64,000 nt of DNA. Origin: Cryptomeria japonica (lineage: Eukaryota > Streptophyta > Pinopsida > Cupressales > Cupressaceae). The translations under genes were made by a program, and so were the position numbers. The notes beneath the pieces are model-generated. The model was not told the DNA's origin, ran no database searches, and saw nothing but the letters and a program-made list of their open reading frames with translations. Location of the stretch: assembly GCF_030272615.1 (NCBI RefSeq), contig NC_081406.1:219843497-219907496 (forward strand), read 5' to 3'. Of this stretch, positions 36,221 to 48,617 are shown piece by piece. The number at the start of each line of letters is the position of its first letter. Within the stretch, counting starts at the first letter, position 1.

Positions 36221-38100
36221 AGTATTTCATTCAAAAATGTGGATTTTACATCCATTTGATTTACTTTCAATCCCTTGAAGGCTACATATGCAAGAAGAAT
36301 ACAAAATCCATCCAATCTAGCTATTGGAGCAAAGGTTTCTCCATAGTCTTCTCCTTCTTGAGCATATCCTTTATACACCAATCTGGCTTTATTTCTTACC
36401 ATTGTTCCATCTTCATTCAGCTTATTTCTGAAAACCCATTTGGTGCCAATAACATTTTTATGCTCAGGTCTGGGTACCAAAGACCATGTACCATTCTTTT
36501 TTATTTGGTCAAGTTCCTCTTCCATTGCCTTGATCCAGTATTCATCTTTATGTGCCTCTTTAAATGTTTTAGGCTCAAATTCAGAGATCATGCAAGAGTT
36601 TTCTCTGACCTTTCTTCTTTTAAGAATTCCTACATCTTTGTCTCCTATGACTTGCTTTGGATCATGATTCAACTTTACATACCTACGAATGATCTTAGTT
36701 GTTTCCTCTTGCTTTTCTTCCTCATCCTCATCTTCATTAGCATCAACATCTATTGGTGTAGGAGCACTGTTGCTAGTACTAGGCTGTTTTGCAACTAGTT
36801 CCTAGAAGGTTACAACTGGTTCATCTCCCACTTGCTCACTGTTGGTTTCCTTAGGTATGTCAGAGGTTTCATCAACTCTAACATTGATACTTTCAACAAT
36901 TCTCTGAGTCCTATTGTTGAAGCATTTGAGAGCTTTTCTCTTAGTGGAATACCCTAGGAATATTCCCTCATTACATTTTGCATCAAACTTGCTCTAGTGT
37001 TCACTCCTCTTGATATAACACTTACTACCAAACACTCTAAAGTAGCTTACTAGAGGAGTCTTACTGGTCCAATACCATAAGGTGTTTTATCCTTACCTTC
37101 CTTGATGAGTACCCGATTCATTGTGTAGACTGCAGTGCTCACCGCTTCTTTCCAAAAAGTGTGAGGAACTTTTCCTTGAATTAGCATTATTCTAGTTGCT
37201 TCAACTATAGTTTGGTTGTTCCTTTCTACTAGGCCATTCTGCTATGGATTCCAGAGAGTAGACAGTTGCCTCTTAATGCCATTTTCTTCATAGTACTTAT
37301 TGAACTCACTAGAAGTGAACTCACCTCCTTGGTCAATTCTAAGGCATTTGATCTCTTACCACTTTACTTTTCAACTAGTGCTCTGAAAGCTTAGAAATTT
37401 CCAAAAGCTTCAGACTTATCTTTCAAGAATGTGACCCACATCATTCTTGAGTAGTCATTAGTTAGAATCATAAAGTACCTATCTCCTTGCACACTCCTAG
37501 TTTTCATAAGACCACACAAATATTTATGCACATGATCAAGTAAATTGTCTGCAATGAAAGATTTACCTTTGAAGGTTGAGGAAGACATTTTCCCCAATTG
37601 ACACTCTCTACACAAAGGATTCTCCAGTTTGCTCAGTACAGGCAATCCTCTAACTGCCTTGATCTTACTGGCCTTCACAATATTATCAAAGTTCACATGG
37701 TAGAGTCTTCTATGCCATATCCAGCTATCATCAAACTTAGCCATTAGACATGTACTGATATTTGCATTCAGATGAAATAAGTTACCTCTGGTCTACATAC
37801 CGGTGGCCATCAGTTCACCACTCTTTCTTTTTATTTTGCACACTCCATCTTTGAATTCCAAAGTTAGTCCATTATCATTTAGTTGGACAACACTCAAAAG
37901 GTTGTGCTTGAGACCTTCTACCCAATACACATTATCAGCACTTCTTTTTCCATTTAGAGAGATGGACCCTCTGCCTTTTACCATACATGGTGCATCATTA
38001 CCAAATCGGACCACACCACCATCATACTCTTCTAGACATAGAAAATTACTCTGGTCACCAGCCATGTTGTGAGAACAACCACTGTCAATAATCCACTAAT
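36221..38100 (-). pseudogene. Cop2 protease-integrase-RT fragment
   Basis: Protease WIIDSGCSHNMAGD near 38060-38100, then VYWVEGLKHNLLSVVQL. Integrase has WIWHRRLYHVNFD (37690-37735) and CRECQLGK. The first catalytic Asp of the usual HTDLCGP is replaced (HKYLCGL). LVERNNQT with the catalytic Glu follows, after a TAG in the PQQNG motif (~37240). The duplicated linker (36541-36887) and RT start follow: [41 protein letters not shown]. It ends before the RT active site. Multiple stops and frameshifts; not functional. Confidence 0.85.
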
Positions 38101-38299
38101 TGGAATTATCAAAGTGGGAGACAAGAGCCATCTTGTCTAACACATCTTCCTTAACTGCTATGAACATAATGTCTTCACTTTCTTCATCTTCTGATTCCTC
38201 ATCAATGACACCTTCATCAACTACTACAAAATAGTTTCTCTTGTTTCCTCCTTTGAACATTTTGAACTTCTCCAATTTGTCCTTATTATCACCATTAGG

Positions 38300-39130
38300 G
38301 CAGTTTACAACAATGTGTCCTATCCTATTGCAATAAAATCATTTCAAAGGAAGCTTACCTTTGTATTTACCAGTTCGCTTAGGAAGTCTCTTGGCAAGAA
38401 GATCTTCAAATTCCATCAGGATCTCCTCATCATCCATTTCTCTGCTTTATCTTGGTTCACAACTGGTACTTGCTTCTTTTCCCTTTCTAGATGGTGCAAC
38501 AAATGCTTTAAAGATTGATTAAGTCTTCTGAATACTGTCATCATAATTATTTAGCTCATAAGTGGTCAACTTAGCAATGATGGAGTCTAGTGATACCTTT
38601 GTCTTGTCTATAGACCTCAACTCCTGAATAGCAACAACCCTTATTGCATAGACTATTAACAAGGATCTCAAGACTTTGCTAACAATAATGAAATCATCTA
38701 TTTTACCTCCTGTACTTTTGATGTCTGCAACAAGAGTTTTGATTCTTATTCCATATTGTTGAATGGTCTCTCCTTCAACCATACACATGTCTTCAAACTT
38801 TCCCCTAAGGCTCTCTTCCTTAGCTTGTTTCACATGCTCATCACTGCCATAGATATTCTCTAGAGCATCCCATACTTCTTTGGGATTGTCTTTATCCTAA
38901 ACATCAATAAACTCAATGTTAGATAGACTATTGATTAGGTCTTCCATGACTTGCCCATTCTCCTGAATCTCTCTCCTTTGTTCATCGGTGAGAGTACCAG
39001 TGGGGATAACATAAGCATTCTCAACATAGATCCAGTGTTGAGCACCCATGCTTTTAATATAGATCTTCATTTTGTCCTTCCATATCTTAAAGTTATCTCT
39101 GTTGAACTTTGGACCTTCCCTCTTCATCAT
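38300..39130 (-). pseudogene. Cop2 gag
   Basis: MMKREGPKFNRDNFKIWKDK from 39130, then the UBN2 region in one frame to 38519 with a stop after FIDV near 38900. The basic linker and zinc knuckle follow to ~38300; the first knuckle Cys codon has become TGA (stop-FYCNRIGHIVVNC). Role: capsid and RNA binding. The pattern matches Cop1 gag. Confidence 0.85.
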
Positions 39131-39187
39131 TAGAATAGGATCTTTTCCTCAAGTGGTTAAGCTCACAACACATAGGACCTAGAGTAG

Positions 39188-39202
39188 TGCTCTAATACCA
39201 AT
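39188..39202 (-). other. Primer binding site of Cop2
   Basis: The minus strand reads ATTGGTATTAGAGCA right after the LTR. Confidence 0.8.
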
Positions 39203-40656
39203 TGATGAATAATGATGAATAGAAAGTACTCAATAGATACTGAGAGGGGGGGTGAATCAGTATAGACAAAACCTTTTCAAACAATTCAAACAACAGAGAC
39301 TGCACTAATCGGAAACAACATCACCGATCTAAGTCAGGGCACAACCGGTAAGACATAGCGAGACTATGAAAGACATAGACTGGTTAAAACTTAGATCTTC
39401 ACCTCACCTAACATCTCCTTTCCACTTCACTCATATGCATAGATAGGTAATACATCAGAAATATAATGACTACTGGTTTAGCATGCATTACCACTTAATA
39501 GAATATACTAATCACCATATGAAAAGACATCACACATGACACACTAATTTTTCACATGGAAACCCAATTGGGAAAAACCACGGTGGGGATGAATACCCAC
39601 AAGTTGTTCTTTGAACTCTTTTGAAGTCTGTTATGTTAGGAGCCTAATCCAGTTAAGGATTTTACAATAGGTTCTGGTGGGAACCGATCCTACTAGGGAT
39701 CACTCAGTTAAGGGATGGCTAAATACCCAGTTAAAGGTTAGAACCCTGTTAAAGGTTACCTCATAAGAGGATTTCAAGAACTCATTGAATTGAGTCACCT
39801 TGTTAAAGGATTTACACAAAAGCCTGTTAAAGCTACCCTGTTAAGGGATTTTCTAACTGCTAAAATTATTACATGTCAACAGGTAATACACTAACCTAAT
39901 AACAGCATATAATGCCAAGGCAAATCCTCTTTAGGTCCTTTGCTTCTGCAATCACTCTTTGTAGGTATCAACACACTTCTCTAGTCTAGCAAGAATCAAG
40001 TATCTCTTCACTTGGATACACACATAACATTTGCCAACAACTTCAAAATGAAAAACATCATTGACCTTATAGGAAACAGATAGGTTGGTAGCATAAACCC
40101 TTAACCTTAAACATTTAGGTTTAATAATCCATTCGGTTTAATTCTAATTGTTAATCACACTGCATTGATTACAAAAGTCTTGAATAGATCTCAAGACGTT
40201 CTTGAATGTTCATTCTTTGTCACTTCAAGAAGTTGATAACCCATCATGCGCTCTTCACCATTTATAGAGACTTCACACATTCCCAAGGTAGATAGGATCA
40301 ATCTTCTTCATGCAAGATCCTCAAGGAAATCCTTCATGCACACAAGGTTGACGTGGAAACACAATCTAATCTTCATTACAATGCTAACCCATCATAGGAT
40401 GTCATCGGTTGAATCACATAGGTATGAAATGCATCAACTGGAAACCCTGTTGCTGAGACTACCAACCGGTAGTCATGCCAAATGAAACCCCAATAGAAAA
40501 CTTCCCATATACCAGTTCTCATTCCAACATACCGGTTCACCTTGAACAAACATACCGCTTCACTTTTTCACATATACCGGTTCACACTTCAGCATATTGA
40601 CATCAATGACAACATACAATATCATCATGTCATCAAGGTCCACACATATGCCAACA
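39203..40656 (-). repeat. 5' LTR of Cop2
   Basis: 1,454 bp, TGTTGGCATATG to TTCATCA on the minus strand; homologous to 1199-2694. Confidence 0.9.
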
Positions 40657-40669
40657 TTTTCCTTAATAA

Positions 40670-41041
40670 TGAATTTCCTCATTTTAAATGATTTCTCCTC
40701 CTCAAAATATAAAATGGGAAACCTTGGAGGAGGTTTTCCAGTTCTGATCGTGACATTATAGTCCATCAGAAATAGGATTGTTAGATTTTCATCTATATTA
40801 TGCAAAACATTGCTCAATTCTCTTAACAAGTTTGCCTTAAATACCTTCCTACATAAAGCATTTGTTTTTTTTTTGGCAAACCAAAGTGGAGGAGGGTGGC
40901 AACAAACTCTACTGGTATTTCCAGGTTCACCCTGTATTTATGATTAGTCCTGAGAAAATCATCTCCCATAATGCATTTCACTGCTCTAACTATGACAAAA
41001 TGAGATGCGTTCATCACCTCCTTCATCCTTTTATCTTTCAT
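40670..41041 (-). pseudogene. Unrecognised coding fragment
   Basis: From 41041 the minus strand encodes MKDKRMKEVMNASHFVIVRA and continues to about 40860. There a run of ten T (plus strand) coincides with a frame change, and the next frame reads LLRELSNVLHNIDENLTILF to ~40670. The Cop2 LTR edge then cuts it. I do not recognise the protein. The plausible composition on both sides of a homopolymer suggests a real gene fragment, with the Cop2 insertion at its end. Confidence 0.4.
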
Positions 41042-41092
41042 AAATATACATATATAGATTATTTATTAAAATTTTCATAATATAATATATAT

Positions 41093-41249
41093 TTAAGTTA
41101 GTTTAAGATATATTAAATGTATATATATATATATACATATATGTTTGTGTGCATATATATATACACAAACACACATATACATATGTATGTATATGTATGT
41201 ATATGTATGTATATAAACATACACACACACACACACACATATATATATA
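41093..41249. repeat. AT / GTAT / AC microsatellite
   Basis: Compound simple repeat: (AT)n, (GTAT)n around 41181-41212, (AC)n around 41220-41239, (AT)n, ending against the G1 LTR. Confidence 0.92.
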
Positions 41250-42618
41250 TGTAGACGTCTAAAAATGGTCAATGCTTGCAGAGTCATAATTTAACATGTA
41301 CGCATTGCCTTATTTTAGGGTTCTTGCGTCGCATTAACATTTCTTCTATGTTGCGCACTTTGTCTTTATCATTTGCGAGCATCGAGTCCTTCTTCTGCAT
41401 TCCTCATTTTTATTGCTTTCGAATTAGGTATTGTCAATAAGAATCTTCCATCATGATTTTGGTCGATCCTAGTCCTTGTCAATATCATCATTTTTGCGAT
41501 CAATTCGCCATTGATCTTTGTCCTTGTCAATCTTGTCATTTTGCGATCGATTCGTCATCGATCCTTGTCCTTGCCAATCTCATCATTTTGCGATCGATTC
41601 ATCATCGATCTTTGTCCTTTTCAATCATGTCAATTTGGATCAATTAGTCATTGTTCCTCGTCAATTGGTGCCTATCAATTTGATCTCCTTGTCAATCTTG
41701 GTCAATTTGTCATTGATTTTTGTCACCCAATCTCAATCATTAATGAACATTGGTCCTTTATCAATCAGAATCATGATTGAACCTACATCAATTATCTTTT
41801 GTCAAGACCTAATTGTCGTCCTTGCATTTCTAATTCATCTTCTAGGGTTTTATGATTTACTCATTTAATCTTGTTTGTCATTTTTCCCTCTAGGTTAAAT
41901 TATTTATTTATTTATCCTAAGTCTTCTTGTCACAATTAAATATTTATTTAATTGGCTAATTAATTCCCCCTCTTTTTGTGAATTAATTAATGAATGAAAA
42001 ATTATTAATTAATTCACCTCATTTTCTAATTTGCTAAATTCAATTTCCACCTAATCAATTCATCTCTAGTCTCTCCCTATTTTTGTGCTTCGGTGGAAGC
42101 ATGAATTTCTCATGCATCATACCATTGGCATAGCAAGATGTCATAGGCTTTAGTCCTCTAACCTTTGCATTGGCAATATGTCATAATTCATGACATAGAA
42201 GGTGTCATAACCTTCTTCCTTCAACTCAATTTTTCCATTTTTGAAATCAATTGCCTCTAATATCAATTTCATGCTAATCTTATCCTCTCTCCAATTTGTC
42301 TTTAAATTGGATGAGTTTCTGAGATCAGTCAATCAATCACATTTTTGAGTAACCTTATGCTACAAATTTCATCAACAACTTGCTTTCCACTTGTAAATGC
42401 ACTTTGTAGGTGAGAACAACATCAAATTGGAAGGTGAAAGAAGAACAATGGAGCCACATGAAGGAGATATCTGCATTTGGTTTGCTTTGATTTCATTTTG
42501 AATATCTCATCTTCATGTTTTCATTGATCAGATTAGGATTATTTTCATTGTAGTTTTAGGTTTTGTGATTGTCCTAATTGTTATGGCTTTGATGCATTCC
42601 TCAATTTCCTAGTCTACA
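41250..42618 (+). repeat. 5' LTR of G1
   Basis: 1,369 bp with TGTAGAC and GTCTACA ends. Contains four ~47-bp units at 41473-41660 and an AT-rich block around 41900-42020. Confidence 0.75.
41473..41660 (+). repeat. 47-bp tandem repeat in G1 LTR
   Basis: Units at 41473, 41521, 41568 and 41615, each starting TCCTT and most containing TTGCGATCGATTC; the second and third are closest. Confidence 0.9.
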
Positions 42619-42640
42619 TTTTGGTGAACCCGACGTGAAC
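42619..42640 (+). other. Primer binding site of G1
   Basis: TTTTGGTGAACCCGACGTG follows the LTR. It begins with the TGG expected to pair with tRNA CCA. I could not assign the tRNA with certainty. Confidence 0.6.
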
Positions 42641-42732
42641 TAACCATTTAACCATGTTTTGAGTGCTTTTTGAGCTGTTTGCAGGTGAAAAACTCAAGAA
42701 ACAGGGCAACTCAGAGCTTTTTGGACACTTCT

Positions 42733-42858
42733 GCGCCTATGTAGAAGGGATCTGTGCCTATGTAGATGAGATCTGTGCCTATGTGGAAGGGATTTGCACC
42801 TACATTAAGGAGATTTGCGCCTATGTTGATGAGATCTATGCCTGTGTAAGGCCAGAAA
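42733..42858 (+). repeat. 21-bp repeat in G1 leader
   Basis: About six units of GCGCCTATGTAGAAGGGATCT type. In one open frame (42663-42941) they encode a 7-residue repeat AYVEGIC / AYVDEIC. Confidence 0.9.
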
Positions 42859-44584
42859 CAGGGGTAAATATTAGTTGTTTTTCTTGCAAGTTTGTTTGTT
42901 TGCAATTTGTTTCTTGCATTAGGGTTTTTGCTTGGTACTAATTCTCTATGTAGCATCTTGGTGTTACATATGATGAAGACAAAAATGCAACTACTAACAA
43001 ATCTTATGCAGGACGCGGTCAAAGACTCACATTAAAACATCATGCTTGCAAATTTTTAAAGTAGTTGCACATTTCGTTTCTTAAAGGATAATGAACACCA
43101 TGCATGCTTTGTTTGTTTTCAATTTGATTGTATGTTTTAAGCCTTAGAGCTGGGCCTGCCTCCTGATTTTCCTGGCACTTCGCACAGGCATTGTTGAGAG
43201 GGAACGATCCAAAGTGGTGATGGGCTAAAGCCAAGCTCTTCCGAACCACTCTAAATAACTATGGATGCAACGAAAGTTGTAGACAATGGGTGTTGGAATG
43301 GTATTGTGATGATTTATTCGCCGGATCAATACCCACCCAAATAGACGCCCTTACTAGAATCTCTTATTTTTAGAGGCCAAAAACCTTCTATTTGTTGGCT
43401 CAAGCGTTGTGATATGGGCATGCCGAAGACACCTCTCATGTACTCCTCAGTTAGAGATAGCAAGTTCTTGGGAAGTGATGCCCCTTGAACTCGAAGCTTG
43501 GTATGCCCGAGAAGTGAGTGCACTATAAGGGGGAGCCAATTCTACCAAGCATCTAGCTATCCAGTTGAGTGTTGTATTTTATGGATAGAGGATTCAACAG
43601 ATATTGCCCTTGCTAACCATAGGATTTGTTGTGAATGTGCTTGATTGTCTTGAGTCAAAGTCAAACAAACATTTTGCCTGTGATTGTCAAAAGTTAAATC
43701 AACAACAAATGTTCAAAAGTGCTCGTAATCAACTTGGGTTTCCAAAATCAACAACCTTCAATTCAAAACAAAATCCAAACAAAAGTCCAAATTTGTCCAA
43801 GTATTCATCCAACATTTGAACATGGCTTGTCAAAACATTGAATATCTTTGTTTCAAAATTCATGTCACTTTAGGCTAGGTTTTGCATAGTCCAACTTAGG
43901 TCCTAGGGCATATTGTCATCTCCCTTCATTTTGGTGCTTTTCATTGCAAGAATCCTCATTTTGCACTTAGGTTCAAAATCATTTCCCTAAGTTTGCATTT
44001 CATTGTCGTATCTAAGCTAGATTTCCATTTAGGTGACATTTGTGCATTATCTTTGTCATGCTAAAATTAGGTCTTGCCTAGGTTGCATTTTGCATATTCC
44101 AAGTCATTGGTCTTTGCATATCCTTATCATTGTATTGTCATCTTGTCTTGGCTTCATCTTGTCATATCATATCCTTAGATCATTTTCATGTCATATCCTC
44201 AGTCATTGTCATAATCATTTCCTTCTTGCATTTAGTCTCAAAAATTTGGTTTGTCAAACTTAAAAAATCAAAACTTTGGATGATACCCTAAGTTGTTGTT
44301 AGGGAGTCTTGACCTTGTCTAAAATTTGTCCTTTCATTAATATCATTTTGTCAAACCTATCTTAGTATCCAAGCATATAGGTGGGACATTGTCAATTTGT
44401 CCTATTGTCATTTGGTCCTTTGTCCTTTAAGGTCTTGGCTTCATTCCAACTTCCCAAGGTTGAGTCTTTAGGTTTGCATTCCAAAAAGTTTGTGCAAATC
44501 TTCAAAAGGTACAAAAACATTAAGTTGCATTGTCATCCTTTTAGGTTGCATTTGTCAATCCCATTAGTTTCATTGCATAGTGAC
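42859..44584 (+). other. G1 leader region without gene
   Basis: 1.7 kb between the leader repeat and the Gag-like ORF. T-rich with many GTCATT/TTGTCA words; no domain recognised. Confidence 0.5.
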
Positions 44585-46935
44585 ATGTTTGTTGAAATGA
44601 GGTCTCAACCTTCTTACGAAGCCATGTCATCACAATTGAGAAATCAATCATGTCAATCCAATCTCTACATGTCTCAGAACTTGGATCAAACTTTTTATGA
44701 TGAAACAAGTCTCCAAATACAAAAACTAGAGGAGAAACTAGCTCAAGAAAAGGAGTTTTTGGACAAAAAGTGAAAAACATTGAGAAGAATAGATCACAAA
44801 CATCCAAAATGTTTCAAAAATTTCCAGGTCGAAATCCAAAAATTGAGCCAATTGATGTAAGATCTCTTATCAAACAATCAGACATACCAGCTCTCCTCTC
44901 ACAAATAGAGATGATGAAACAGTTTCAAGAAAAGAGACAACAACATTATGTGCCTCCACAACAAGAACAAGAAGGTGTTTACTATCAATCACATTTTCAA
45001 CCATCACAACCAATTGTTCAATAGTTCCAACATATACAACCAACACAACCAATGGTCCAATTTCAACAATATGTCCAACCAACTATACAATGTCCACAAA
45101 TGGTTCAACCAATGATGGAATATCAACAAGTTCAATTAACATATCAATGTCAACAACCACAACCAAACATTAAAAAACAAAATTTGCAACATGCACCAAG
45201 CCAAATTTTGAACATGTCAAACCAATTTGATCAACATCTAGTTCAAAATCAAAACATGACATCAGACAAGAACCAACTCCTTTCCAAACAAGATCAAATT
45301 CTAGATACAACTATGTCAAAACCTTGAAAGAAAGGTGGCTTTATTGCAAGGATCTTAAGGAAACTACCAAGTGAGTTCTTTGAGGAAGATCAAGATAATA
45401 CAATTATGTCTAGCAATGCCTCATCCCCCCACAAACAAATTGACTCTCTAGTGGCATCTATCCCTACACCTTTAGAAGTTTCACAAGAACCTTCCATATT
45501 GTCCTCATCAAACAATACACCCAAGGATGCAATTATCCAAGGGCTATCCATAATTGATTGCCAAGATAATCCAATTCATGATGCACATCCTTGTCATGTT
45601 TCAGAAATACAAGACCCAATGCAACCATGCACTTTATTGCCATTACCTATTTTAGAGGACCCCATTCGAAGTCCTTCTTCCTCATGTTCAAGCATTGATT
45701 CCTTGCTAGAATCCATCACAAATGTTCAAAGTGCATTTCCTTCATGCCAAAACATTGATTCCTTGTTAGAATCCCCCATGCATATCCAAAGTCCAACCCC
45801 ATGTCAAGAGGATAATTTAGAGCATGAAGAAACATGTCTTAAAACAGATCAAGATCAAGATCTTGAAACCTTATCATCCCATCCAATTATTGACCAGGAT
45901 CCCATCTTCCCAGACACTCATGACGATTCCCCTATTCTTGTCCATCCTATCCAAAGTCCTATTGACACTCCATTCCCCAACCAAGATCAACATATCCCAG
46001 TCCATCCAATCCTAAATGATCCCCTTCCATTTTATGCAAAAAATGTCCTTTCAAATCCCATTGGCATTCCACTTCCTAAGAAAGATCAAGACATCCCTTC
46101 CATCCTTTCTGATGATCCCATTAAAAGTCAAGAGAAAAGCACCTTTAAAGAGGATTCCAATTATCTTCCTCCTTGTCAAGATCAAATTATTCCTTTAAAT
46201 CCTCCACAAGATCCTTTTGTTCCTCCATCTCCTTGTCTTAATGCTCCATATACATTCCAAGATCGCATTTCTTTTGATGATCCCATTATTTCTCCCATTC
46301 CATCTCTTGAAGAGCCTATCATTGAACCATGTCCACTACACAATCCTAGTCCCCCTCATGATCCTAATCCCCTTCATGATTCTAACGTGTCAATGCAAGA
46401 TGTTCATGAACCCTTGACATGCATAATGGGTTCTTCCACTTTGGTGCAATCCGATCCACTTCAAGATCTCATTATTTCTCTCATATCATGTCCACCTTAT
46501 AATGGACTCACATCTTCTTCTTAAAGAAAAGAGTATCCTACAAGTCAAGATATTCATAAAGGCAAAGGAGTAGACCTTCATTAGAAAGAATCCCTCCATA
46601 TCAAAGAAGATCTTCAGGGTCATGTCTACACAACTCACTCTCAAGACATTGGTATCCCTCCATCAAAATCAAAACATACACCTTCCCCATCATACTTTCC
46701 ATCCATCTTAGGTCCTTATATCCCTTTGTCCTCTATTCAAGGTCAGCAAAGGCACGCATCCTTGAGTAAATTTCATCAATCCAAAAGAAGTCCATTTCAT
46801 TCATATCCATGCATTCCTTTCCCCCTCCAAGCAATTTGGATGCCAAGCATAAAAGTCATAAGTCTAAAAATCCACATGTATTCAAGGATCAACATGTCCA
46901 ATATAATCGACATGTCAAAACAAAGAACAAATTGA
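44585..46935 (+). pseudogene. G1 Gag-like, Gln- then Pro/Asp-rich ORF
   Basis: Starts near ATG 44585 (MFVEMRSQPSYEAMSSQLRN), with a short coiled coil QIQKLEEKLAQEKEFLDKK. The frame changes at ~44770 to FPGRNPKIEPIDVRSLIKQ. A Gln/Pro/Val-rich stretch follows (44930-45330), then a 372-codon open part (45406-46524) rich in Pro, Asp, Ile and Ser with DPI, DSLLESI and HPI repeats. I see no capsid fold, zinc knuckle or protease. Position after the primer site suggests a diverged Gag or filler protein. Stops near 45022 and 45325. Function unknown. Confidence 0.5.
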
Positions 46936-47360
46936 TCTATAAAGAAAAAGAAATACCCAAAAGGTCACAAAGGCCCATTGCTCAAAAACAAAATTCAAAA
47001 TATATATGGGTTCCTAAATCCCTTGTGCAAGCAATGCACTCCAAGGAACCACAAAAGCATGAAAAATTAAAAACCATGTGGATCCCTAAGCGGCTTCACT
47101 TCTTTTTGCAATCATAATCCTTCATTCCTCATCCACTTGTTCCACACAACCATCCCCTTTTGGTGATACATTACATCAATGGACCTTTAATGGAACTTCC
47201 TTGAAGGAATTTGTTGTCAAGGATGCCCAAACTTCTTTAGGCGACACACATATGGACCAATGTTGTCCACACATTAGTAAATCTACCCTAGTTCCTTCAT
47301 CAAGGAAGACAATCGAGGGAGCAAGCAACACATCATTCAGTCAAGGTATATCAACAACGT

Positions 47361-47603
47361 ATGAGTTGGAGTTGTAACCATAAGGTGAAGCTTCACACAT
47401 TTGAGGTGGGTGACTTAGTACTCAGAGATAATTCTAAGAATTGGCAAGACAGAGAAAATAAGGCTAAGTTTGAACCAAATTGCCTTGGCCCTTATGTCAT
47501 CACAACATTATATAGACCAAGTGCATATCAGATCTCAACACCAGAAACAGAAAATTTGGAAGATCCCATCAATAACATGCACCTTCGCAGGTTTTATGCA
47601 TAG
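47361..47603 (+). pseudogene. G1 integrase C-terminal tail
   Basis: FEVGDLVLRDNSKNWQDREN, KFEPNCLGPYVI, SAYQISTPE and HLRRFYA are the SH3-like C-terminal end of gypsy integrase, which binds DNA. The catalytic DDE core and everything before it are missing. It ends at a natural stop at 47603, so this is the original end of pol left by a large internal deletion. Confidence 0.8.
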
Positions 47604-48617
47604 TTTTTTAGAGTATCTCAATCAAAAAATACAAAAAAAAAATGTTACTTGGTGAAAACTTGGCAAATAGGTACCTTATGACACAACAAAAAAATTAAAA
47701 ATTTAAAAAAAGTAAAGAGACATAAATTCTCCCAACAATGATAACCACTTCAATAGTACCTTGGGCAAGTACCATGGTGAAAATCAGGTTACCAACACCA
47801 TGTGTAGATTCTTTTTTCCTTCCTCCTTCAAAATTTAGTTTCACCCTTTCACTTTGCATACACTCATAGCCTTGCATTTCGCAATAAATTGACCCATTTC
47901 CATCATGGCTTGTTATTGATCTACTTAAGATTAGTTCGCCATCCATAATAAACATCTTTTCTATACCTTTCCACCTTTTACTTTCATAATAAACTAGGTC
48001 GAAAGGATTACTTGGAGAATACACTAAATCTAGTGATGGAAGTGGAACCTTGAGCATCACATGTTCTAAGGATCATCATCTTTTCATCCCTTCTTTTCGC
48101 ACACAAGTCACAATAAAAGATCATTTGCATCGTCAATTCACAATAAAGTTTCATTCTTCTTTGTAATATAGTATCAATTTCATGGATTTAGTCATTTTCA
48201 GATGAGACGCACACAACAGTGAGCTTTCAACAAATCAAATCCTTCAGGAGACTTTGGCAACAACATGGTTTTTAGCATAATCTGTCCTTTATCAAGATAA
48301 CAACATTGTGACCAGAATGAACATGTTAACACATGTGGAAAGAAACACAATTAACTTGAGGATTCCATTGGATGTTGGGGTCAAGTCTTGGTTTTCTCTT
48401 GATTTTATTTTTTATGGTGACATGTCTTAGCTTTTCCGAGATGTCTTCGAGTAGAGATTCTATCTCTAGGATGTCTTTGACTAGAAAGGCAAGGATGGGG
48501 TATGTTCACCTATTTTGTTGTCTATGGATTCTCTCTTAGTAATAATAGGACTTGTCCAAGGATATGAGGACACTGTGAGTCTAGTGTAAACTAGGACATT
48601 CCTTGTTTGTGACTATA
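47604..48617 (+). other. G1 3' untranslated part, first segment
   Basis: No gene recognised. A 121-residue minus-strand open frame (47695-48060) has no motif and lies antisense to the element. Confidence 0.5.

Larger units (their letters stand above)
35874..40656 (-). mobile_element. Cop2: truncated, rearranged Ty1/copia element
   Basis: Same family as Cop1. Minus-strand order: 5' LTR (40656-39203), primer site, gag, protease, integrase, first part of reverse transcriptase (to ~36221). Then, instead of the rest of RT, a second copy of the 347-bp integrase-RT linker (36220-35874). RNase H and the 3' LTR are missing. The left end at 35874 is an abrupt loss of homology. Confidence 0.88.

Noticed and set aside
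47695-48060. 121-residue minus-strand open frame
   Set aside because: Antisense to G1 3' untranslated sequence and without recognisable motif.
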